From Eopsaltria australis (lineage: Eukaryota > Chordata > Aves > Passeriformes > Petroicidae): a DNA stretch of 64,000 nucleotides. Every line of letters begins with the position of its first letter. The first letter of the stretch is position 1. The DNA is taken from the NCBI GenBank assembly GCA_034509425.1, contig JAVTVJ010000050.1, forward strand, positions 1,426,001 through 1,490,000, in the 5' to 3' direction. This document shows positions 49,401-61,900 of this stretch, piece by piece. The notes beneath the pieces are model-generated. The model was not told the DNA's origin and did not search any database. It saw nothing but the letters and a program-made list of their open reading frames with translations. A program made the position numbers and the translations under genes.

Positions 49401-52400
49401 TAATACATATCTTCAATGTTAAGTCTTCTTCAGGGATCTCTTATCCTTTCCTGAACCCTCAATTTAGTAAATCCTGCTTATTCATGCTCTTTTATTCTAT
49501 TCATTTCTTTTAAGGGTATCTGTTCTTACCAAGAATTGTCAAGGAAACCACCACCTTTGGCTTAAACAACATCCCCAGAGCTTGAAAGAGCAGTGTTATT
49601 AGATGGAGGAGTGAAATTATATTTTAATTTGCTTCCTAAATTACATTAAATTATGTATGATCTCTCTTTTGCTTCGTGCATCCTTTAAATTAGAAACTTT
49701 AAATAGGAGAAGAACTTTGTTTTTCATTACTAATTCCCTGATAATTAAGTATATACTGACTTTGTTTCAGAAACCATTAAAGGTTTGAAGTAGAATCCCT
49801 GAATTGCCAGATCTTGTAACAAAGCATGAGAATATATCCCATCCTGTATCAATTATTATTTTAGTTAATATTTTATCATAAAATACCACTTCAGTGCTGC
49901 TTCCCTACTCACTTTGTAGGCAGGACAATGGTAGCAAGAAAAAATAATAAATATTAATCTGGGAGATCCTCCTTCCTTTGCTCTAGAAAGAAATTTTTCC
50001 CCTTTTTGACCCCCGGCTGGAAAACACCATCTGTCCTTTGAATAAAAATAAAAATATCAAGTTAATGCCTTTTGAAATCCAGAGATTTAAATTAGAAATC
50101 TAATTTAAAACTGTAGGTGAGTAGACATAGAATGCATAAATGATTATAATATTATCCAGGCATTGCTTATTATCAGAGTTATTTAAGATGTGATACATGG
50201 GGAGCCTCCAGCCAGGTGTCAGCCCTTCCTTTCCCTGAACTTTGACTTGGCTTTTAAGGAGCAGGGCTGGTACCAAGGGATTATCATGGAATGAGCAGAG
50301 CAAGGGGACCAAGGAACACAAAGACTCCAGGGAAAGCAAAGGAGATTAAAGGATTGAGATAATTGCAGCAGCTTGGTGGTGAATTGTCCGCAGCATGTGG
50401 ATAATATCTTATAAAGGGGAAAACTTCCTTCTCTAGGCTGAAGTGTAAATCATAACCTTTTAAACAGACCACAGAGGAGGTGTCAAAATGCAAAGCAGAT
50501 CCTTGTGTGCTCAGGAATTTATCTTCCAATCCAGGCCCTGGCTGCCTCCTGGGGTTTGTTACTTCATCTGCCTCATTCCAAACTGCAAACAATTCCCATG
50601 CGCTTCCTGGAGCCCGCTCTGGCAAAGCTTTGGGAACATAAAAAGAGTGAATTTTACATTATACAAAGTATAGAAATAGAAGTTTTAAGATTCCCTTGAA
50701 CCCATTTATTTGCTTGTTTGTGTTTTCTGGTTTTGGGGTGGTGGGTGTGTTGGTTTTTTTTCTTCTCCCTGCTTAGTGCAAGAGATTAAGAAAGAAGATT
50801 TCTCACTCATTTTTCCACTCTTTTCGTTTCATTAAATCAAAATGCATTTGGTCTTTAGCAACCATCAATTCTCCAAATGTTTTGTGGAGAGGAAAAATGC
50901 ATTTATGTCTTTGTAGCAACATTAAACAAGGCAAGAAAAGTGACAAACATCCCATCAGGCTGTGTAATTATTGCCTATCACTCCTGCAATGTCTGCAGCT
51001 GTGTATTTATCTTCTGTGCATCTTTCTCCAATCCTCCACTGGAGTGAATAAGATCATCTACACCTACACCTGAAGAGGGAACAGAATTAAATTATAGACA
51101 TTCTCTTTCAAATTTAATGAGGAGTAACATGTGTGTTGCAGCGATGGAGCCTGGATCTTGTTACCTATAAACACGAGAAATATCTTAAGCTGAAGCCAAG
51201 ACTATTTTTCACATCTGATCCCAGCTCCAGCCCACTTGGATGAATCACAGAACTACTTAACAGCACTGAGAAATGACAGGAGTGACAAGTAATTGTAGCA
51301 GTTTATTTCATTTTGCTTTGCTGATAATGCAGTAGCTGAGGACTCCATGAAACTGCTGGAGCTGTCCAGGAAAGAAAAATAAAGTGTAAGCATGGGGTTA
51401 GTGGAGGAAGGCTTAGGCAGGTACTTTGTACCATTTACTTCCTTCCCATTTCTGGTGAGACATCTCCATCCTAAAACAATATTTCCTGTTCCATTGGCTT
51501 TATGGTGCTAGGCTGTTCTACAAGTGGAGGGGAAACAGGTGAAATTCAAATTACCAAACAAAAAGGAATGCTCCAATATCCAGACATTTTTATACTAACC
51601 CTGGCAGGATTACAAATGAAACTGCTGCTACACAGCTGTTGTGAATTGCCTTAATTCAAATCCAAAACTTTCCTTAATCACAAAAAAAAAATAAAAATAT
51701 TTGCTTTAAAATTCTTTTAATCTTTTGATAGCACAGTATGTACTAAAAACCTGATAGGACGTTAATTCCAAATTGATTCTTCTGGTCTTCACTAGCCTCT
51801 AGCTGCATGTCTTTATGGTCTGATGAGGTTTGCACATGAGATTTAGAAGTTCATTCTGTGGTTTGAAACATTCAAAGAAGGGAGAGGAGACACATTTTTC
51901 TCCCCTCTCCAGCCTCTAAGCACAGGTTATGTGTGTGAATGGTACCTTAGGTTACAGTTCAAACCCAGAATTTTGCTTTTTGCCAGTCTGATGGTCCATG
52001 AGATTTTCCTTGGTTTATTTGCTAAAAAACTCTCCAATAACCAAGTTTGTAGCTCCTCTTGATTCGCTTTTGGTCCAGGGTGTTGGTAATAGGGGTCAGA
52101 CCCTTTCCAGGGGCATCTGTCCCCTGCAGAGACACCAAGGAAATGCTCTGGCTCTTTGCATCAGCTGCTCTGTACTCCAGAAGCTGGAAGGGTGAGACCT
52201 GGTGATCAATGGAACACAGATCCAAATATATTGGAAAGGAATATAGTGTCAATACCCATTAGGATGGAGCAGCTAGATGGTTTTTTCCCTAGTTTTATCT
52301 CTATGATTTTTCTGTTCTTATTTTCTTTTAATGAGAGGCAAGGTTCTGGCCTGAAATACATCCCCTGACTTCACCGGAAACAATCTTAGGCCTCAATTCT

Positions 52401-55400
52401 GAATAAATTGAATTAAAGTGTCTTGGTCATGTTTGTCAGTCTGGATAGGCCACTGGAAGGTTTTAGACCCTCAGTGCAGAAATTGGCTTTATTGTGTCAC
52501 AGCTGTGTGCTCAAAAGCTCTCCCAATTTTATATTGTATGTGGGGAGAGTTGAGTGTTTGATATCAGCCCCTCAGCTTTCTCAGCACTCAGGTTAACCTA
52601 TTAAATAGTCTTCTAAATATAACAAATATTTGATGTATCAATATCTCCCTTTGGTCTTCCTTGTATCAGATATCCTCAAAAGCAATATCCCATCCTTTCA
52701 GATCACAATTCTCCCTTTGTACATCCATTTCCTTTATCACTGCTATCTTAAGGATCTTTTGTATCTCCTACTTGAGGGGTTTTTTTTTTCTGCATTTATC
52801 AGATTCCCTTGTTCTCCCAAGAAGACTTTGGTGGTTTTCTATTTTCATTTACTATTTGGTGGGTTTATTTCTGGGTTTTGTGCTGCCTTAATGTTAAAGA
52901 TAACAATTAATTCAAATAATAGAAGATTTCCTAGGCCGATAGCATTCCATGGTATTGGTAAATGGTGGCATTTCTGTGTTAATCTATAGCTTACAGCAAT
53001 CTCAGAAAATGGATTCTTTGTTTTTGCTTTAGTGTTGCCTTCTAGAATTTGCTGTGTACTTTTTCACAAATTTCAAGTTTTTAAAAGTCATGGATATTTC
53101 TCTAAAATTCTTAGGAATGAGTAGTTTACTGTGATTTTCATGGTGGGTGTTGATGTGGGCGTTGAGATTTTTAAAACAAAATGAGAGCGTTAGCAGGAAC
53201 TTTTGTATAACAAATGTAACGTCCATTGTTCAAGGGCACGGTGTGTGCCTGGATATTTTCCTTTATTGGGAAATTTTTCTTCACTGAAGGCAGACAGAAA
53301 ACTGTGAGCCAGTGGGTGGAGGTCAGAACAACATCTGCTCTACCCATGGAGCACAATCTCTGCTGCTGCTCGGAGAATCAATTGAGCCTGTAATAAGGAG
53401 AGCTCCAATATAGACAAGATGCACAGAACTTATTGATCAGAGCCTGAGTAAACCCAGCCATGGAGCCTGGCTGTACCTCAGGCTATTTACTGCCCATGGA
53501 ACAGGCATTAGCAGCAGCTTTCCTGCCATGTTCAGAGATAAAAACATCCCAGACTGCAGAGCCTTTCGTTAACAAATGATGTTATTTGTCTCAGTTTTAG
53601 CCAGGATCCTGAGAGCTGTAATTATGGAGATGTGAGGGAAGGCACGTAAGTTATTAAAATATCACTGTATGTGAGGTTTCCTGGTGCAGAAGAACTGGCA
53701 AATAGAAAACTCAAGTTCCTAAAGTTTTGTTAAAAACGTAATTTTTGGAAAGAGAGCTTGCAAACTGATGAAATTAGGAAGCCAGTATTAAACACCAACT
53801 GCTTTAAAACTGGCTGGTTCTGGTAGAACTGTCTGGATCTTGAACGAGAATTCCTGGTGTAACTTTCAGGAATATTAAAATATCAGAAATTTCAAATGAA
53901 TACTGATTATTTATCAAAGACATTGCTTTTGACATCAACGCTCTGAAATATCTTCAAACAGTGCGTTGGGCTGCTGGTGTATTTTAAACACACTTTGCAT
54001 GGCTAGTGGTGGTGGGTTTTTGGTTGTGTTTCTATTTTGCTGGGTTTGTGGGGTTTTTTGGTCTTTTGGGGTATTTTCCTTTTTCTTCCCTTTTTTGTTT
54101 TGTTCTGCCTTGTACCCTAGAGAAGAACTTGTCCATCTTCAGGGACAGAGGTTATGGAACAGCCTCAGAGCTGTGTGTGCTCTGCAAGGCAGTGAGATAA
54201 GCCCTTGCTTGGCACTGTCAGTGGAGCCAGACAAGTGTGGCTGCGAGGTTTTTGTTATGCAATGAGAGGAAAATACCAACTTCCACATCATGCACTGGTC
54301 CCTCTTCATCTCCCTGCTGCCAAAATGGCAAAGCATGTTAGCTTTGACTCTAAAGATGAATTTATGGGAAATCAATTTTAAAGCAGTTGTTCTGGACATG
54401 CAGTGTCTAATTCAAACCCACTTAATTAGCAGCAGTTTGGCTTTCATTTTTAAACCCTGGGACTACAGGTGGAAATGGGAGAAGGCACATGCAACACTGG
54501 TTTGTGAGCTCCTCTAGAGAGAGGAATGGAAGCAGCTGATGGAGGTTGTGCACAGCACACCCAACTCAGAAAGATTTTTTAAATTTTTTTTTTTTTACCT
54601 TTAATTTTCTCTGTAGCTGTGATAGGTTCTTGTCAGTTAAAATTAAAAGACCATATTGCCAAATGCATAAAACCCTCACTAAAGTCAAAAATGTGTAACT
54701 GGAGAATGCAGTCACCCTAATGACTACAGAAAGTGTTATATATTTTACTGTTAAGGTATCTGTGCATTTGAAATTGTCTAATACTCTTCCTCTTCTGAAT
54801 ATGCATTCTTGTGAATCTGTTTCTCAGAATTGCTTGCTCTCAATCACACCAAAATTTTTTGTGAAAAGGAAGAAAGATTAGCCATATTTATGTACCAAAT
54901 TTGGAATATTGAAACATGATTAAGTTAGTCCATTTTGGAGGCTGTTAATTACAGAATGAATTTTTTTTAATTTTCTGTAGCAGTGCTTAATTTGGCTGAA
55001 GGGTTTTGAATGAAATTTGAAAGCAATATCAGATAATGTATTGGAATTCAAGGAAAGTCACCAGTGTCCAGTGTACATTATAAGCTTTCATTCTGGATGA
55101 CTGCTGAGCCTCTTTTGGGACTAATTCCAGGAAAAAAAGGTCTACCTATCAAAAAAATCAGGAGATAAAGGGGTAGAGGATCTAGTGCCTGTCTCTGGTC
55201 CAGTGTAGGTGAAATGAGAACTCAGACTGGGTGTCTCACAAACTAAACACACTCAAAGTCCATCACCCCTGTGTGTTTCAGGTCTCTCTGTGCACAAGAG
55301 CATTAACACAGCAGTTGTAAACTAAATATCTGAGGGCACCAGAACACAACCAGCTGTGATGTGCACTTCACAGCCATACATAAGCAGAAAAACAAAAATT

Positions 55401-55439
55401 TCAGCTATAGCATATAATCAAGCTGTCAGACTGTTCCCT
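40461..55439. other. AT-rich non-coding stretch, no gene recognised
   Basis: Frames are 119 codons or shorter and unrecognised. Seen here: TATTATCCATTG repeated 26 bp apart (41079 and 41105), a perfect 14-bp palindrome ACATGTTAACATGT at 49318-49331, G/T-rich tracts near 50727-50766, and a larger one at 54004-54110. A candidate regulatory block lies at about 53420-53640. No exon, LTR or RNA gene was recognised. Confidence 0.55.
54004..54110 (+). repeat. G/T-rich low-complexity tract
   Basis: About 105 bp are almost devoid of A on the plus strand and contain repeated GGG/GGGG tracts separated by T runs. Similar short GGGGTTTTT tracts recur near 57814-57855 and 58389-58420. The G tracts could allow a G-quadruplex with long loops on the plus strand, which is inference. 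Such tracts are common in avian DNA. Confidence 0.6.
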
Positions 55440-55960
55440 TCTACTTCACAATTTTAGGATATGATGCAAATGAGCTTTTAAAATCGATTTGGATTTGTCA
55501 ACACTGTTAATGAAAATGTTAATGCCTTGTTAGCTGTCGACTAATGATAGTGGAGGTTCTCATTCCTCACTTAATGGTGGCACGGAATGTAAGAAATCCT
55601 GATTTATGGGCTGCAAATGGAATCACAGAGTGAGCTCTCCTGCTCTGAGCGCTCCCTCCCGCCCGTGCCGTGCTGCTCGAGGTGGGATATTGATGAATGG
55701 CTTTGGGACTCATTTGGGGAGATCTATGAAGGCAGTTACTTCATAAGGTGCCATTCCATCCCAGTCGTGCCCTACTCTCAGCAGCTGAGTCATTGATTGC
55801 AGTCAGTCAGGGGAGCAAAATGCACAGACTTAGGGAGTGCTGGTAAAAGTGCTGATATTTGTACATTTTTTTTTATTTTTTCCAAAGGCTCGACTTTTGA
55901 CAATGTTGCAATGATTGCTTTATGGATGCCTAATTATTCTGTCATTACATGAGGCTTTGT
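55440..55960. promoter_or_regulatory. Candidate cis-regulatory block
   Basis: The block has mixed, non-repetitive composition and a cluster of developmental factor motifs: octamer ATGCAAAT at 55464-55471, ATCGAT about 15 bp later, a CTAATGA homeodomain core, ACAATG (SOX-type) and TTGCAATG (C/EBP-type) near 55900, and TAATTA at 55931. Motif clusters of this sort are frequent in deeply conserved enhancers. No conservation data are available here, so this is a guess from texture. Confidence 0.2.
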
Positions 55961-58900
55961 AGTTCTGTTCGGAGTGGCAAAGTCAGAGTTTAATTTTAGC
56001 AGATGCTGTTTTTCCTTTTGGGTGGGTTTTTTTCCTCCTTTTTTGGCAGTGCTTTTTGGATTTTTGATTGAAGAAATTGAACTTTGAATCTATACACATT
56101 CATGCATCATTTAGTTTCTAGACCTCCGCTCAATTACAATGCAGAGCAGAGATGTAGAGAGATCTGTGTGAGAACTCCTTTCCTGAAGAAATAATACAGC
56201 TTTAAATGCTGGTTTGTGGATGTGGTTTAGCATTATTGGCAAGATGAGCAATTAATATTAAGTGCTCTGTTTGCTTTCAGAACTTCACTTCATTAAAAAA
56301 AAAAATCCAAATTTAATGCTATAAATTTTTGAGGTTTAATATACAGAAGAATTGTTTTGGTCAGTGTTTGGTTTTGTTTTCACACTGTCAGTAGTTATTA
56401 CTCTGTGTGTGGAGTTAAAACCTTCTTTTCAGCTCTGTATAGCTCCTAAACTTAATTTTGCCTTTGATTTGAAAGATTGGAATGTGTGGTTTCTTTATTT
56501 GCTTCTTTTGTTTGTGGTTTGGGTTGAGTTCCTGGGTTTTGCAAGAGAAACTTTCATTCAAGAAATTAAGATTTACTGGATGTTTCTTATTTACTAATTC
56601 CTGAATTAATGTGCTTCTCATTGCTCATATAAATGGTAGTTGTCTGAACTAAATCTGAAGGTTGTTTCTCAGTTTTTAAAATTAAATATTTGGCATAAGG
56701 AGTGTCAGAAGTTACCCCAGTATGGACAGACTAGCTCTCACTGCAGTGCTGTTTGAGGGGAGAAATAAGTGACTGTATTCAGGGTGTATATCCAGAACTT
56801 TCCACTGGGATCTTTACTCAAAAATTAAACTGCTTACATTTATGTTTCTCAGAAATAATACATTTAAAAATATATTAGTAAAGAGCTGAATTCTGTCCTT
56901 CTTCACTCGTCCTTCTAAACTCATGAGGTACCAGAGTGCTGAAAATCCAAGCAAAGAACATTCCTGTTCACAGTGAATTGATACTGAAAACATTTGATAA
57001 AAGAACTGATTTGTCCTTTTCCCTGCTGGGTTTAGATTTCAGTTAACAAAAAGCTGTGCAGAAGTAGCTGGTCATATATCAAAGAGTTTAGATCTAATAG
57101 GTCTTTGAACAGATAGTGTAAACATCTGGGAATAGAGGTTGAAAGCAGAGATGTTCTTTTATAACAAGAGGTGCCTTTTAAATCCTGGTCAGTGGTGTAA
57201 AAATGCTGTCAATAAGCAGAAACTTGCTGTAGTTGGTGACTTTATTAAGCAGCAGATTATTTTACTTTGAATTATTATGCTAAAAGCTCTTGAAGTACAC
57301 TCCAAAATAGACATGGACTCCTGGATGGACACTGGAAAAGTCCTGGATTTTTGGTTAAACTTTACTTCTATAGTCAATTTTACTAATGTAAAATATTCTT
57401 CCATACAGAGATTTTTTGTTTGTTTGTTTGTTTTTCCTGTCCCCATTTGGGAAGGAGTTTGGAAGCAGCAACACTTCCGAGTTCAGTAGGAAAATGAAAT
57501 TCTTACTGCTTGTAGCATTGTGTTAAATTATTAACTTACTTTGCATAAGTATTGGGTTTTCTTATGAATATCATTTTTATTACATTGCAGGTTTCTTTCC
57601 CAGGTACTTTTTGCTGCTGTGACTAAGAGAAGCATTTCTATGTGACAAATCCAATTTGTAGTTTGTAGAAACTCAGGGTTGCTTTTATTCCAGATAATTG
57701 ATTAACCTTTGGTTACCTCGATTCATCTGGAGAAAATCAGGGCAACTCTCCCTATGCCTATCTTGCTTTGTTGTACTCAAGTTAGGCTAAACTCTTCAGA
57801 TTGAAGAGACAGTGTTGTTGGGGTTTTTGTGTTTTTTTTTATTTTTTATTTAATGAGAAAATGTTGTGGCTCCTCAATGCTTAGAGAAGAGTTTTATTGA
57901 GCTTGAGCTCCTAAAGAGGGGACAGTTTAGTTCATAAGGAAATCTAAAAGCATCAGATCAGTGTAATAGCAAATTGCAGCTCTCTCAGAGGGAGCAGCAC
58001 ATGTATTTATTGGTTTCTAGCAATGCCTCAAATGTTCTCTGTACTTTGGTTTATTATGAAGTGGTTTTCCTCAGTACTATGACCTAATCTTTCATTATTC
58101 TCTTAATTCAATTTAATCTTGCTGTAGCTTTAATATAATATTTTGATCAAAAGCACATATACTTTGGTCAGCTGAGTGCTTTGCCATTTCATCCAATTCC
58201 AGCAGTAAACTGTTCTTGCTTGTCTGGTGTAAGTTGTTCAAAACAAGTGCTAGAGGTAACCTAAGGCCGCTGGTTTGTTTGAGAGCGTTTGTCTTCTGCC
58301 CAAATGTGGCCTGATTTATATTTGGAGTTTGCTTGAAGAATGTTCAGATCACCAGATGTATCTACAAAGTGATTATGGATAAAGCTGCTTTTGGGGTTTT
58401 TGGGGTTGTTTTTTTTTTCAAGCGGGCAAACCGTATTTTAAACTAATCCCATATTTAGAAAACTTTGCCATTGTCCAATGACTCAGTTGTTATAAACCAT
58501 CCCAGCACAAGCTCTGTTTGCCCTGAGGTGTTACAAGGGTAGAGTCCCCCTCTGATACTGTGAGGATTTCTGCTGGGAAGCACCTGGGGAGGATGGAGCT
58601 GTGGCCAGGCAGTGCCACCTCTGCTGGGGGCACAGGGAGGGGAGGGAGCCCGTGGGATGCCCCTGCCTGGGCATCTCTGCAACTGTTTTAGAGCTCTCAA
58701 CTATTTTAGAGCTGCACTGTTGTCTCCTATTTTTGCTAAGAGTGGTTTTCTGTCTCTTGTTTTTCCTTGTTTTGAGCTTCTCCCATCTTCACTCCTATTT
58801 GGCTGTTATCCTGGGAGAGATGAAAAGAGACAGAGGCGGAGGAAATTTGCTTTAGATCGTGCAACACCCCTTGTTTGAGAGCCACACTTTGAGCATGAAA

Positions 58901-61900
58901 ATAATCTCAAGAGAGGGCAGCTGAGCCATTTGAAAAAGAACCTAATTTTGATGCAATCCAAGTGATAATTGGGCTACTCAGGAGCAGCAAAGCACCAGGT
59001 GTTTGACAGCGCTCCTGCTGAATCAGGGAATGCATAAGGGGCTAAGGAAGTCAAAGACTTAAAACAAAAGAGTTCTCTTGCTTTAGGAGAGATGTGTTGG
59101 TGAAAAAAGAGCAAGCAAGAAGTTAAGGCAGGCAAATGTAAACATAAATACTTTTCTGTTACATTTCAGAGAACTTCCCTTTTAAAGGCCTCTAACACAT
59201 TCGTTATTGTACAGAGGAGCTGAAATCAAGGATTCTAACACAATAGATTCTTGTAGAACCAAACCTTCCAGCTAGTCAACTAATCAAGGCAGGCTGGAGA
59301 TTGCTTGAATACACACATTTCTCTTAAATTCTAATAAAATGTGTTCTATATAAGCAGTGAGGTCCAGCAGAGTGTACAAAATCAACTTTTGTAAGGCCAC
59401 CATGGGGTGTTCCCCCTGTTTAGAGAAGAATCTGTAATTGTGTTTTCCATCTGTTTTGCCTTTCCTTTGACTGTCACATTGTGCATAAAAAAAACCACGT
59501 GTAGACAGCTAATATTTTGAAAATAGGCTTTTGTGAAATCAAAGACAGTCAGCTGACATCTCTTAAAAACAGCGTATTTGGAGCTGCTTGTGTTGGGTAT
59601 CATCAGATTTAAAATGTATGGCAAGTAAATAGGAACATAAAACTGATGAACCAGAAAATAAAAAGGGTTCACATGCTTTATTTTGTTAGTCAGCACGGTG
59701 GTAAAATACCAGAGGATGTTGAGATGTTGTCTCCTGATATAAAGCTGAAAATGCATCACTCATAACGATATCACAACAAGGCAGGGAGAAGGTTTGTCCT
59801 GTGCTCTGTGTTCTATTTCACTGCTGACTTGACAGCACACAATTATTTCAGTTTGGCTGGGGAGAAATATTAAGATCCCTTCCTTTCTTCAGAGATTTGG
59901 GCACTTAACACAATCTCAGTATGTAGCAGGTGCTAAAATACAGCCTGTACCTAAAGTGCTGTGGCTCACCACTTGTGACACATTGAATGTGTAGCTTTGA
60001 ATGCAGAGGTCTGATGAGGTGACACGGTACAAATCACAACCAATGTTTTGGGAAGAAAGGCTTTCAGATGTTGTTTTCCTGGGCTTTATGAGTTTTATTT
60101 CCAAATCCTGACTTCCCCTGTGGTTGGTTTTAGGGAGGGGGTTGGCAGTGTAAAGGTGTCACTTGGCCTGCTCTGAGCTTTAATTGGCAGTGTAGGCAGG
60201 TCATGCATTACAAATGGGTAAGCAACATAAATACTTACATGTATTGTTCGGTTTTCACCCCTGAAATTCTACCTTCACAAGCAGATTATTTTCTCTAAGC
60301 ACTAGAGAGAGCCATCTTTTCGTTCTGCTGCTTAAGGTGAAATTTAAGCCTGCAAGATTGAACTCCCAACCACTTAAACCAGCGAAATCACAGTGCCAAT
60401 AAATTAACTGTGGTGCTGAATTCACAGAATTCTGCCACTCTGTCCTTTTCCCCTGAGCTCAAGGGCAGCAGGGGGAGACCAAGCAGCATCAGGAGTCAGG
60501 GAAGCACCATTGGAGTGTCCATGGATGTATGGGGTGCTGTGAGACTGGGAATGTTCTGCAGTCAAGGTGATGGAGAGATGGCTGAATGTGATCCACCTGT
60601 TATCAGAGCTGGACAAAATTACTTGAAACAGGAGAAGGTTTTTTTTTTTCTTGCCATGACGTAGAGTTTATAGGCAAAAAAAAAAAAAAGAGATCTATTT
60701 GAATGTTTCTAAGTGGGTGTTATGAATGCTCCTGGCCTTAAACGCTGGCAAGTTATTGCTGTGTGCAAACATCCTTTACTGGAGGCAATGTTTGCTTCAA
60801 AATAAAGCCTCCCACTCTGTCTTGTGAGCAGTCCAAGACTGTCTTCTGCAGGGAGAGTGGTGATCTGAGGAATCTATCTATAGCCACGAGCTCGCTGGTG
60901 TTTGGAGTTGTTGGTATTAAAAAGGCTGTAGATACAAACCCTGTATTATTTTCTGACTGGAGTGTCTGAGTGGTGCTTTCCTGATGTAATGAATTATTTA
61001 ATTGGGAGAATCCGTATCCTTGACGAGTCCAGTAGATATTAAATTTTTGACAGGCTTTGAAATTCTACTTAAAAGGGACATGCATTTAAAAAAAAAAAAA
61101 AGTAAAACAAAAGAAAAAAGCTTCTTTTTTGTCTTCCTTCTTTCACATTTTAGTCACCTGCTTTACATTTATATCTCTTCTTTAGGAGAGATTTCTAGAT
61201 TTTGCTTAAATGCCTTCTGCTACCATGCTCCTCTCTGAGAGAACAACGTTCATCTTTGAAAAAACTGGAAGAACAGCACCTACTGGGACTGGTGTTTGTT
61301 TTCTTCAAATAATATTTAATGGGAATTTAAATCACCAGGTGGATAAGTGCAGAAATTATGGCAATTTGCCCAGTTGCAGGAATGGCTTTAGATTTGTCCC
61401 TAAGTTTGTTCTGGCATAATTCCTAATGCATTTGCCAGCTGGTCAGCCATACCCTTGATTGCTGTTCCTGAAGGTGCCAACTCCATCCCTGCTGCTGGTA
61501 TCTCTATTTATTTACCTATTTAAAGGTTCAGTTGCTTTAAGCCTTTTTCTCTTAGGATGTGATACTCATTTTGCAAAGGTAGTTACTTGTGATTAGAGAG
61601 AGCAGCAGAGCCTGAGACAGAGCCCATGGAGTCCATAGGAAGGTGAATGCTTTGCTCAAAATATAGATCTGTTATGATTCTTCTGCTCTCCCTGGTTAGA
61701 CTAATGTTGATCTCTCAGGAAGGTTTATAAGGTTATTTTTCATGTTTGATTTTCCTTCTGCTGCCTTCTTTAAAAGGAGAGGAAAAAAAATACCCCCAAA
61801 TTATTTTATCTACTTTATTCCAACTTTAACAATTTTATACAGTGGAACTCCAGAGTACTTCAAGCTGCTCATATTTGAAATGAAAACCCCTGCAATTTGT

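Noticed and set aside
52630..52989. 119-codon hydrophobic plus-strand frame
   Set aside because: The Phe/Leu/Ile richness follows from T-rich low-complexity DNA (including a T run near 52780). There are no membrane-protein family features.
60640..60690. A run as the poly(A) tail of a processed pseudogene
   Set aside because: No upstream coding remnant, AATAAA signal or flanking duplication could be found next to the A run.
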